Below, piece by piece: positions 1 through 6,488 of a DNA stretch of 8,793 bases; position 1 is the first letter of the stretch; each line of letters begins with the position of its first letter. Both the position numbers and the translations under genes were made by a program. This stretch comes from Kiritimatiellia bacterium (GTDB lineage: Bacteria; Verrucomicrobiota; Kiritimatiellia; RFP12; UBA1067): positions 1 to 8,793 of the forward strand of contig JAFXEA010000218.1 of the NCBI GenBank assembly GCA_017521065.1, given 5' to 3'. The notes below the pieces were generated by a model. That model saw only the letters and a program-made list of their open reading frames with translations, made no database searches and had not been told where the DNA came from.

Positions 1-15
1 ATTTGGAATTTTCTT

Positions 16-2646
16 TCATTTCAATTCGAGATACACACTTTTTGTACGTTCAATCATCCGGTCGAACGAAAACTTCTCAAGCGCCGCAGTGCGCAGATCG
101 CCCAACTCCATTTTGGAAACACGGATGATTGCATTTGCGAACGCCGCAACCTCCGCATCTCCATGCGGGGTGTCGGCTGGAACGAGCGCACCGTTCACGC
201 CATCCTCGACGATATCGAGAGCTCCGCCAAACGCCTTCGCGACAACCGGCCGGCCCATCGCAAGCGACTCTGCCATGGAACGTCCGAACGCCTCCGGCTT
301 CTTTGTGTTCGAGGAAACGACGATATCGGCAAGAGAAAGGCATTCAGCGATTTTCTGCTGGTTGCCCGCAAAAACGACCTGATCTTCCGCAGAGAGCTCT
401 TTTACAAGATTGCGAAGCCCCTCCTCAACATCCTTGCGCAGTTCCTCCGCCTCACCGACAATGACAAGCTTGAACCGTTCTCCACCGTTCTGCGAATTGG
501 CGCGATGGACAGCCTTTATGAGGATGTCATAGCCTTTCAGCTGCGTAATACGGCCCACTCCCATTACGACCTTTCTGCCGTCAATCCCCCACTCTATACG
601 TTTGGCGTCGATGAAGGCGCGATCCAGACGATCCACATCGAACCGTTCTCTATCTATGGCTCTTGGTATCACACGTATCCGCTCCTCGGCAAGACCATAG
701 TTTGATTTGAGGTAATCCGCTATGTACCGTGACGGAGTGACCGTCAGGTCGCCGCGTGTCATTACAGACGAATAGCGCGAGACCGAATTCGCCCCATGCG
801 CAAAGCTTATCCATCTGATGCCGAGTCTGCGGTTCGCCCACATGAAAAGCCATGCCGGCACACGGGAATGTGCGCACACTACATCCGGCCGCTCTGCCTC
901 AAGAATACGGCGAAGTTCCAACGCACGCTGGAAATAGGTGAACGGATTCTTGGACTTCACATCCATCAGGATATGGCGTCCGCCGTCCGACTCGATCTGC
1001 CGCACAAGACGTCCACCAGCTGAGACCACCACATTCTCCCAACCCGCCGCCACAAGCGCACGGTTCACCTCGACGACGCCTCGCTCGACGCCGCCCTGCT
1101 CCATAGCCGGCACCAGCTGAAGTGTTTTCATGCGTTTTTGCCCCCTGTTCAAGGATCTGGAAGAAACCAACTCCACCCGGATCTTTCCTGAATCGGTCCT
1201 TGGAAACGGTTCGGAACGCACGACAATGGTGCGTATCCTCTTATACACTGGAAGGCAGCCATTCAAGGCCGCCATCGCCTTTCTCACGGAACACTCCGGG
1301 ATAACGGCATATATCTCGGCTTTTATCTCGCGTGAAGAACCGTCACCGGAGACGACAACCTCACGTATCCCGGGAAGAGCAAGTATGCGCTCTTCCAGTT
1401 CTTCCGGAGCGATCTTCTTGCCGGAGGAAAGCACAATCGTACGGGAGGCGCGTCCCGTCACCCACACATACCCATCCTCATCTATGCGGCCAAAATCCCC
1501 TGTATGGAACCAGCCGTCAGGCGAAAGCACCTTGTCCGTCCCTTCCTGATCGCGGTAGTATCCCTTGAACACATTAGGCCCCCGCACAAGCAGGATACCT
1601 TCTTCAGAAACTTTCGTCTCCACTCCAGGAAGGTCGCAAGCGCGTCCCGCGCTGCCGACATGCGGATCTTCACCTAACGTGGCAATGGAGAACAGCGCCG
1701 TGGTTTCGGTCAATCCGTATGCAGTAAGCGCCTGGATACCGAGATCGGACAGTTTCTCGTAGATACGACGCGAAAGCGGCGCACCTCCAATCAATATCCA
1801 GTCTATCCGAGAACCGAACGCCTCTTCCGCCGAGGAAGCCCTTTGTCCGATTTTTTCCGCGAGTATCTCCGCGAGAGCAGGCACTAGACATATGCAATTC
1901 ACACGGAAACGCTCGACTGCATCATAGAGACGACGGAAGTCCGGACACACACCAAGCGCAACACCCTGCGACAGCATGAAATAGGTTGCGCAAATGCCAA
2001 ATATGTGATGGACAGGCAGCACCATCAGCGAGCAGTCTCCCATCCTTACCTTAAGCCTGTCCTGGGCATATTCACAGAACGCCGCCATCCCCCGAAGCGT
2101 AAGTTCCGCCCCCTTCGGCTTTGAGGTCGTGCCGCTCGTGAAAACGATCATGGCCGTTTTCGTGTCATCAGGCGGCGGCATATCGAATATCCCCTTTTCA
2201 CCGGCGGCGAGCGCCTCCCGCCCCTTGTTGATGTAGCCATCAGAACGGCGGGAACCAAATTCACCTATCTGAACGCCAGGCGTAAGCTCGCAAGCCGTTT
2301 TCGCCTTCTCTGCATACAATGCTGAATGAACAAGAGCAACGGCACCTGTGAATCTCAATCTTTCCGCTATCTCGGCAGCGGAAAGGCTGACTTCAATTGG
2401 AACGACAGTTGCACCCGAAAATACACAGGCGGCATGGGCAACAATCCATTCGTATGAATTCTCTCCCAGCAGAGCGACGGTTCCACCATTCGCGTATTTG
2501 CGCACAACCCATGCTGTAGCTGCAATATCATCCGCAAACTGGCTCCATGTTATCGGCACAGAACGGTCACCGGCGGCGATCATGAACGCCGTCGCATCAG
2601 GATGGGTGTCCCGGTTGAACCTAAATGTCTCGAACAGTGATATCAA
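16..2646 (-). CDS. Fused acyl-adenylate ligase (AMP-binding) and family 4 glycosyltransferase
   Basis: A single 876-residue frame holds two complete enzymes. Residues 1-505 are an ANL-superfamily ligase that activates a carboxylic acid as acyl-AMP, normally then passed to CoA or a carrier protein. The P-loop FTSGTTSKPKG is at 169-179, YGLTE at 310-314, HTGD at 381-384, GRASRTI near 398-404, and the catalytic lysine K488 lies in FPRTDSGKIR. Residues 506-876 are a GT-B-fold GT4 glycosyltransferase: GGVERG near its N-terminus, VGRITQLKG in the nucleotide-sugar half, and the EX7E motif as E785 and E793 (PEAFGRSMAE). It resembles GT4 enzymes of lipopolysaccharide or glycolipid assembly; the sugar and acceptor are unknown. 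The start is TTG, 15 nt after the argS stop and in the same frame; no ATG lies between, and GGA sits upstream. There is no linker: the ligase ends about 15 residues after its motif A10, and the glycosyltransferase begins at a methionine with its own ribosome-binding site. Both halves look intact. Whether one or two proteins are made is open. Confidence 0.88.
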   Translation of the reverse strand: MISLFETFRFNRDTHPDATAFMIAAGDRSVPITWSQFADDIAATAWVVRKYANGGTVALLGENSYEWIVAHAACVFSGATVVPIEVSLSAAEIAERLRFTGAVALVHSALYAEKAKTACELTPGVQIGEFGSRRSDGYINKGREALAAGEKGIFDMPPPDDTKTAMIVFTSGTTSKPKGAELTLRGMAAFCEYAQDRLKVRMGDCSLMVLPVHHIFGICATYFMLSQGVALGVCPDFRRLYDAVERFRVNCICLVPALAEILAEKIGQRASSAEEAFGSRIDWILIGGAPLSRRIYEKLSDLGIQALTAYGLTETTALFSIATLGEDPHVGSAGRACDLPGVETKVSEEGILLVRGPNVFKGYYRDQEGTDKVLSPDGWFHTGDFGRIDEDGYVWVTGRASRTIVLSSGKKIAPEELEERILALPGIREVVVSGDGSSREIKAEIYAVIPECSVRKAMAALNGCLPVYKRIRTIVVRSEPFPRTDSGKIRVELVSSRSLNRGQKRMKTLQLVPAMEQGGVERGVVEVNRALVAAGWENVVVSAGGRLVRQIESDGGRHILMDVKSKNPFTYFQRALELRRILEAERPDVVCAHSRVPAWLFMWANRRLGIRWISFAHGANSVSRYSSVMTRGDLTVTPSRYIADYLKSNYGLAEERIRVIPRAIDRERFDVDRLDRAFIDAKRIEWGIDGRKVVMGVGRITQLKGYDILIKAVHRANSQNGGERFKLVIVGEAEELRKDVEEGLRNLVKELSAEDQVVFAGNQQKIAECLSLADIVVSSNTKKPEAFGRSMAESLAMGRPVVAKAFGGALDIVEDGVNGALVPADTPHGDAEVAAFANAIIRVSKMELGDLRTAALEKFSFDRMIERTKSVYLELK
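1129..1146 (-). promoter_or_regulatory. Internal ribosome-binding site and ATG of the glycosyltransferase half
   Basis: Inside the fused frame, AGGGGG (1141-1146) stands 9 nt before an in-frame ATG (1129-1131) at residue 506. This is where GT4 proteins of this type normally begin (MKTLQLVPAMEQGGVERG). Translation from here would give a complete 371-residue glycosyltransferase. An out-of-frame TGA (1149-1151) lies just before the Shine-Dalgarno, where a separate upstream gene could have ended. The site is seen directly; its use is inferred. Confidence 0.5.
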
Positions 2647-2661
2647 AACCGTTCCATGATA

Positions 2662-4344
2662 TCAGATGCGAACCGGTGCCGCGATGCCGAGAAGGTCAAG
2701 GCCCTTGGCAAGCACCCTTCCAAACAGCGCACAGAGCTTCAGACGCGCATCGCGCACCGCCGGCTCACTCTTGAGAATCGGGTTCTGCTGATAGAACGAG
2801 GAGTAGAGCTGTGCTGTCTGGAAAAGATAGTCCGCAAGAAGCGACGGCTTGTAGTTTTCCGCAGCCTTGCGCACCGTGCCGCCGAACTTCAGAAGCTGAA
2901 GCGCCAGAAGCTTCTCGGAAGGAGATGCGATGCTGTAGCTGAACGCCGAAACGTCCGGATTGCCGGCCTTGTCCATGAGTGAGCACACGCGTGCATGCGC
3001 ATACTGGAGATACGGGCCCGAATTGCCTTCGAGCGCGAGGGCCTTGTCCCAATTGAAGTCGATGGCTGTAGCCGGATCGTGGCTGAGGTCGGCATACTTT
3101 ACGGCGCCGAACCCGATCTCCTCCGCAAGCTTCTCGTCGCCGCCGCGCTCCTTGACGATTTCGTATGCGCGGCGGGTCGCCTCTTCAAGGAGGTCGTCAA
3201 GCTTGATGAGATTGCCCTCGCGCGTGGAGATCGCCTTGCCCTGATAGGACATAAGCCCGAACGGCACGTGCACAAGCTTCGCCTTCATGCCCATCTTCGC
3301 GCAAATGATGAAGAACTGCTTGAAGTGGAGTATCTGGCGGTCATCCGTTACATAGATGATCTCAGCGGGATCGTAGTCCTTGATGCGGCTCTCTACACAT
3401 GCGACATCGGAGGTAGTGTAGTTGAAGCCGCCATCGGATTTCCTTACGATAGCAAGCGGAAGCCCCTCCTCCTCAAAGCGCACCACGAGCGCACCGTCCG
3501 ACTCTTCGGCAAGCCCCATCTCAACGAGACGCGCCACAACCGGAGCCATCATATCGCGATAGAAGGATTCGCCGCGCCAGGTGTCGAACTTGACACCAAG
3601 CTTGGAGTACATGCGGTTGAACTCGTTGATGGAGATGTCGATGAACTTCTTCCAGAGTTCGACATCGTCCGGATCGCCCTGCTGGAGCTTTACAAGCTCT
3701 TCACGGCAGGCGGTTTTCCACGCCTCGTCGGTTTTGGCGCGGGACGAAGACTCGACATAGCACTTTTCAAGGGTCGCAACCGCAAGATTGTCGCGTTCTT
3801 CCTGCGTGAGACATTCATGGTAGCCCTTGATGAGTATGCCGAACTGCGTACCCCAATCGCCAAGATGGTTGTCGGCAATGACGGAATAGCCAAGCGCACG
3901 GTAGATGCGGTCGATTGCGTTTCCGATAACGGTGGAACGGATGTGGCCGATGTGCATCTGCTTGGCGGCGTTTGGCGAGGAATAGTCGATTACCACCTTC
4001 TTGCCGGCGCCGAGCTGCTCGATACCGCAGTTGGAATCCGAATCGAGAGCGTTAAGCGCAGAGCCAAGCCATTCAGGCGTGATCGTGATGTTGAGAAACC
4101 CCGGTCCGGCAATCTCTGCCTTGTATTCGGAAGAGAGACATTCCACAACCTTCTGAGCGGCCTCGCGCGGATTCCTGAAACCCGCCTTCTTCGCTATCTT
4201 GAGGGCGTCGTTGCACTGATAGTCGCCGAACTTTGGATCCGTTGCCGGAACAGCCTTGATTTCAGGAAGTTCAACTCCCGGAAATGCCTTTTCAAAACCA
4301 TCCTTCAGCCATTCTGTAATCGTCATAGCGTTATCCGGCGGCAT
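2662..4344 (-). CDS. argS: Arginyl-tRNA synthetase
   Basis: This cytoplasmic class I aminoacyl-tRNA synthetase charges tRNA-Arg with arginine using ATP. Numbering is from the first ATG (560 residues, normal for the family). An N-terminal Add1-like domain with DPKFGDYQCN fills about 7-95. VVIDYSSPNAAKQMHIGHIRST holds the HIGH signature at 131-134. The KMSKS-equivalent loop is ISTREGN at 372-378. The C-terminal DALR-type anticodon-binding domain ends with LLGIAAPVRI, a usual ArgRS tail. Two starts are possible: ATG at 4344, preceded by GGCGGCGGAA, or ATG at 4326 (residue 7, MTITEWLKDGFEKAF), which fits the usual family N-terminus better and has GGA upstream. A GC-only hairpin encloses the first ATG. 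The def stop lies 18 nt upstream and the ligase start 15 nt downstream, so co-transcription is likely. The protein looks complete. Confidence 0.97.
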   Translation of the reverse strand: MPPDNAMTITEWLKDGFEKAFPGVELPEIKAVPATDPKFGDYQCNDALKIAKKAGFRNPREAAQKVVECLSSEYKAEIAGPGFLNITITPEWLGSALNALDSDSNCGIEQLGAGKKVVIDYSSPNAAKQMHIGHIRSTVIGNAIDRIYRALGYSVIADNHLGDWGTQFGILIKGYHECLTQEERDNLAVATLEKCYVESSSRAKTDEAWKTACREELVKLQQGDPDDVELWKKFIDISINEFNRMYSKLGVKFDTWRGESFYRDMMAPVVARLVEMGLAEESDGALVVRFEEEGLPLAIVRKSDGGFNYTTSDVACVESRIKDYDPAEIIYVTDDRQILHFKQFFIICAKMGMKAKLVHVPFGLMSYQGKAISTREGNLIKLDDLLEEATRRAYEIVKERGGDEKLAEEIGFGAVKYADLSHDPATAIDFNWDKALALEGNSGPYLQYAHARVCSLMDKAGNPDVSAFSYSIASPSEKLLALQLLKFGGTVRKAAENYKPSLLADYLFQTAQLYSSFYQQNPILKSEPAVRDARLKLCALFGRVLAKGLDLLGIAAPVRI

Positions 4345-4352
4345 TTCCGCCG
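4336..4352 (-). promoter_or_regulatory. GC-only hairpin around the first argS start codon
   Basis: On the minus strand CGGCGG-AAATG-CCGCCG forms a perfect 6-bp GC stem with a 5-nt loop, and the loop holds the ATG at 4342-4344. In mRNA it would hide the GGCGG ribosome-binding segment of that start. No U-run follows, so it does not look like an intrinsic terminator. It may damp argS translation relative to def or favour the ATG at 4326. The structure is seen; its function is inferred. Confidence 0.4.
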
Positions 4353-4362
4353 CCGCCTTTCA

Positions 4363-4893
4363 TCATTTGCTCTTCTTCTTCAAAAGTTTCTTTATCACCT
4401 TGTCACGGGATTTCTCGTCCATGTGATCGACATAGATGATGCCCTTGAGATGATCGGTCTCATGGCACACCGCACGCGCAAGAAAACCTCGCGCAGTCAC
4501 AATCTGCGGAACGCCCTTTATGTCCAGAAACTGCACTGTGACCTCAAAAGGACGGGTGACATCGCCGCCGACATTCGGCAGCGAAAGGCAACCCTCGCGC
4601 CCGGTCTGTTCACCGGAGAAGGATACTATCTCCGGATTGAACATCACCAGAGGCTGGACGATGCCGGAGTTGAACACCTTCGTCTCCTCATCGTCCTCGC
4701 AGCTCAACGGAACATCAATGACGCAAAGAGCCTCGGTGCGCCCGACCTGCTCGGCGGCAAGCCCCACACCCTTGGCCTTGTACATCGTCTCAAGCATATC
4801 CTCGGCAAGCACGACAAGCTCAGGCGTAACGGCCACCTTCTGAGCCGGAACGCGAAGCTTTTCGCTGCCGTATTTTTCAATCTTAAGTATCAT
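4363..4893 (-). CDS. def: Peptide deformylase
   Basis: This metalloenzyme removes the formyl group from the N-terminal methionine of new proteins, in the cytoplasm at the ribosome exit. All three family motifs are present, numbered from the chosen start: GVGLAAEQ at 42-49, EGCLSLP at 100-106 (metal-ligand Cys), and HETDH at 144-148 (two His ligands and the catalytic Glu). The tail is lysine-rich (KKLLKKKSK). Length is 176 residues, normal for the family. The start at 4893 is chosen because MILKIEKYGSEKLR matches the family N-terminus (M-L-I-YG-LR). The frame stays open up to an ATG at 4920, but a TGATATAAT promoter-like box lies between the two ATGs, so that upstream ATG would precede the transcript start. 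No Shine-Dalgarno is visible before 4893. argS follows 18 nt after the stop. Confidence 0.96.
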   Translation of the reverse strand: MILKIEKYGSEKLRVPAQKVAVTPELVVLAEDMLETMYKAKGVGLAAEQVGRTEALCVIDVPLSCEDDEETKVFNSGIVQPLVMFNPEIVSFSGEQTGREGCLSLPNVGGDVTRPFEVTVQFLDIKGVPQIVTARGFLARAVCHETDHLKGIIYVDHMDEKSRDKVIKKLLKKKSK

Positions 4894-4903
4894 TTGGCGA
4901 TGA

Positions 4904-4912
4904 ATTATATCA
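4904..4912 (-). promoter_or_regulatory. Extended -10 promoter of def
   Basis: TGATATAAT on the minus strand is a perfect extended -10 (TGnTATAAT). Only a poor -35 (TTTATT, 17-nt spacer) precedes it. Transcription would begin about 7 nt downstream, near 4897, almost at the def ATG (4893), giving a leaderless or nearly leaderless mRNA. The box is seen; promoter activity is inferred. Confidence 0.5.
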
Positions 4913-4935
4913 TAAACCATTATCGAAATAAACTT

Positions 4936-4954
4936 TCACCGCCGTAATCGGTGA
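4936..4954 (-). terminator. Weak hairpin between the Nudix gene and def
   Basis: TCACCG and CGGTGA form a 6-bp stem with a 7-nt loop on the minus strand, about 50 nt after the Nudix stop. It is followed by AAGTTTATTT, which is T-rich but not a clean T-run. It may partly end the Nudix transcript before the def promoter. The stem is short, so the call is tentative. Confidence 0.3.
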
Positions 4955-5006
4955 CAAGACAAAGTGAATGCGATGGACCACTATCGTCTATGGTTCGATC
5001 GGCAAC

Positions 5007-5402
5007 TCAAGGGAAAATCCTGTCTATCAGTTCACGGTCGGCCGGGGCGAAATCAAGTGCAGCCATTTCGGCGGGCGTCACCCATCTTATCTGCTGATGC
5101 TCGAGAGCCTTTGGAGCTGAACCTTCCTTCGGGCGGCATTCTATCAAGATAAGGCGGATCGTCTTTTCCGGATATTCATGCACGACGGAATCGATGATGC
5201 GTCCGCCCTCAATCTCAAGAGCGAGCTCTTCGCGGCACTCGCGCACCAATGCCTGATCGGGCGTTTCGTCAGGTTCGATCTTGCCGCCCATGAACTCCCA
5301 CAAGCCACCTTGCGTCTTGTGCGCCGCGCGCTGTCCGACAAGATACCTGCCGCCATCCTTTATGATTGCGCCAACAACATCAATTATCTTTTCATCGCTC
5401 AT
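5007..5402 (-). CDS. MutT-like Nudix hydrolase (probable 8-oxo-dGTP diphosphatase)
   Basis: This is a small cytoplasmic Nudix pyrophosphohydrolase of 131 residues, the usual MutT size. The Nudix box GX5EX7REUXEEXGU is read at 40-62 as GKIEPDE-TPDQALV-RECREEL; all catalytic acids (E55, E58, E59) are present, and the late glycine is alanine (A61). Upstream, VVGAIIKDGGRYLVGQR and GGLWEFMGG, and later QQIRWVTPAEM.ALDFAPADR, are typical of the MutT/CTP-pyrophosphohydrolase branch. The likely role is cleaning oxidised nucleotides such as 8-oxo-dGTP from the pool; other NTP substrates cannot be excluded. The ATG at 5402 gives the normal N-terminus, though no Shine-Dalgarno is visible. Two extended -10 boxes lie upstream. 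def follows after about 110 nt with its own promoter-like box, so the gene may be transcribed separately. Confidence 0.9.
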   Translation of the reverse strand: MSDEKIIDVVGAIIKDGGRYLVGQRAAHKTQGGLWEFMGGKIEPDETPDQALVRECREELALEIEGGRIIDSVVHEYPEKTIRLILIECRPKEGSAPKALEHQQIRWVTPAEMAALDFAPADRELIDRIFP

Positions 5403-5425
5403 GTGAATGACTGTTTGAAAATCAG

Positions 5426-5458
5426 TTTATATCATGATTTAGGCAAATGATTATAACA
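5426..5458 (-). promoter_or_regulatory. Tandem extended -10 boxes upstream of the Nudix gene
   Basis: Two candidate -10 elements face the gene: TGTTATAAT (5450-5458) and TGATATAAA (5426-5434). Both carry the TG dinucleotide of extended -10 promoters, and neither has a convincing -35. Expected transcript starts lie about 40 and 17 nt before the ATG. The surrounding spacer is strongly AT-rich. Confidence 0.45.
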
Positions 5459-5505
5459 CATTTAGTACGGATATCGATTAACTGCTATTGGCGGCGAATC
5501 GAATT

Positions 5506-5540
5506 CTCCCACAGAGGCGCAAAGGCGCAGAGGTGGGGAG
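5506..5540. repeat. CACAGAGGCGCAAAGG-type repeat forming a two-tier hairpin
   Basis: The plus strand holds an 8-bp unit (AGGCGCAA, AGGCGCAG, then AGG) inside CACAGAGGCGCAAAGGCGC. On the minus strand the block folds well: outer stem CTCCCCAC with GTGGGAG (one bulged C), a symmetric CTCT/CTCT internal loop, and inner stem GCGC-CTTT-GCGC. It lies 35 nt after the stop of the membrane protein gene and could end or protect that transcript, though no T-run follows. The core resembles the repeat beside the GxxExxY remnant (7897-7923), suggesting a dispersed repeat family. Confidence 0.6.
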
Positions 5541-5575
5541 TGTCTTATCAGAAGACTTCTTAAAAGATCCCGAGG

Positions 5576-6316
5576 TTATTTCCCTTTTGTCCACACTCCG
5601 AACAGAAGTTCCGTCAAGCCGTAGCTCGTGGAGGTTTCCGGCACATCTGGGACGCACACTCTATTGGGATAGCATATCTGGGGGCACGGATGTGAAGCGA
5701 CCGCCCGGCATGCGGCGGCATCAATCACAAAGAATACGGCGCATGACGCAAGCAGACAGACCATTGCCATCCAAATATGCTTTTTTACCGTGATTTGTCC
5801 GGCAATCCATTTCACCGTGCAATATACAGGAGTGAACATTAGAAGAATCACCCACCTCACTCCCTGAATCCTGTCGGACGTCACACCCATCACCGCAATA
5901 TAGCGCGACAGCTCCCAAGCACAGTATATGGACATTGCCAACGGTACAATCAACGCCGCAATAGATAATGTATTTACACAAATACGCCAAATATGGTTAC
6001 GCGACAGTTTTGCAAATAGGAACCGCCCCAACACTAAAAACATTTCTGCGACAAAAATGCAGATCACCAACTTCGTCAAACCAAATTGATCAAAAGCGCC
6101 TCCTGCGTATATGGAACTCCATTCGTATTCCGCAAAGAATCTCCCGGACAATATATCCGGCATTCCATACCGGAATGTAAACCAAAAACACGGGGCAGCC
6201 AAAATTCCGCACGCGACAAAAACGACTACAGAAGCGGATATGGCGAAAAAACGAACGACAGCCACAATTCTTGCTAGCTCGAATTTACGCTTCAATATGC
6301 TTTTTATGCTTTTCAT
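5576..6316 (-). CDS. Hypothetical membrane protein with five predicted helices
   Basis: I do not recognise this family. The 246-residue protein has a basic N-terminus (MKSIKSILKRKFELAR) and five hydrophobic segments at about 17-48, 80-101, 111-136, 152-173 and 180-200. Basic residues in the second and fourth loops (AKLSRNHIWR, ITVKKH) follow the positive-inside rule. The N-terminus is therefore predicted in the cytoplasm and the C-terminal ~45 residues outside. That tail has four cysteines (ACRAV, HPCPQICYPNRVC) that could form disulfides. The frame is open up to an ATG at 6394. I chose 6316 because a promoter-like TTGAAG/TGATATTAT pair lies between the two, GGGAG sits just before 6316 (3 nt, rather short), and the basic start is natural for an inner-membrane protein. 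The gene stands alone and is more AT-rich by eye than argS. Confidence 0.65.
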   Translation of the reverse strand: MKSIKSILKRKFELARIVAVVRFFAISASVVVFVACGILAAPCFWFTFRYGMPDILSGRFFAEYEWSSIYAGGAFDQFGLTKLVICIFVAEMFLVLGRFLFAKLSRNHIWRICVNTLSIAALIVPLAMSIYCAWELSRYIAVMGVTSDRIQGVRWVILLMFTPVYCTVKWIAGQITVKKHIWMAMVCLLASCAVFFVIDAAACRAVASHPCPQICYPNRVCVPDVPETSTSYGLTELLFGVWTKGK

Positions 6317-6353
6317 ATGCTCCCGATCTTTTGCACTATGCTCAATTGGGTGC

Positions 6354-6381
6354 ATAATATCACACTCATTTTCCACTTCAA
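6354..6381 (-). promoter_or_regulatory. Promoter of the membrane protein gene
   Basis: TTGAAG (-35, 6376-6381) and TATTAT (-10, 6354-6359) are 16 nt apart, and TG one base before the -10 makes it an extended -10. Transcription near 6347 would leave about a 30-nt leader before the ATG at 6316. Inferred from sequence only. Confidence 0.4.
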
Positions 6382-6410
6382 CAGAAAACACCATGTTCTA
6401 CGGCTCACCA

Positions 6411-6440
6411 AGAAAATTAAAGGCGGATTCTGAAACGCCT
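6411..6440 (-). terminator. Possible intrinsic terminator of the hydrolase gene
   Basis: About 50 nt past the hydrolase stop, AGGCG (6436-6440 as read on minus) pairs with CGCCT (6421-6425) around a 10-nt loop. It is followed at once by TTAATTTTCT. The 5-bp stem is short, but its position and T-rich tail fit a weak rho-independent terminator. Confidence 0.35.
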
Positions 6441-6488
6441 CCCAACAAGCATACCAATCCGCATTTCGGACACACATCTATTTTTGTC

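Noticed and set aside
163..705. A 180-codon plus-strand frame opposite the glycosyltransferase
   Set aside because: It overlaps a motif-bearing GT4 gene entirely, and its product has no recognisable family.
1129..1160. Altered genetic code (TGA read as an amino acid) as explanation for the ligase-glycosyltransferase fusion
   Set aside because: There is no in-frame TGA at the junction, and TGA is used as the stop of argS, def, the Nudix gene, the hydrolase and the fused gene itself.
4894..4920. Upstream in-frame ATG extending the deformylase by nine residues
   Set aside because: The added residues do not fit the family N-terminus, and the stretch contains an extended -10 box.
2995..4947. A 650-codon open frame on the plus strand, antisense to argS and def
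   Set aside because: It is fully covered by two genes with complete catalytic motifs on the other strand. The translation is rich in Arg/Leu/Val as expected from the reverse of biased codons, shows no known domain, and has no ribosome-binding site. Long antisense frames of this kind are common opposite GC-rich genes.
5506..5540. CRISPR array suggested by the short GC-rich tandem units
   Set aside because: There are only about two 8-bp units, no spacers of constant length, and no cas genes in the window.
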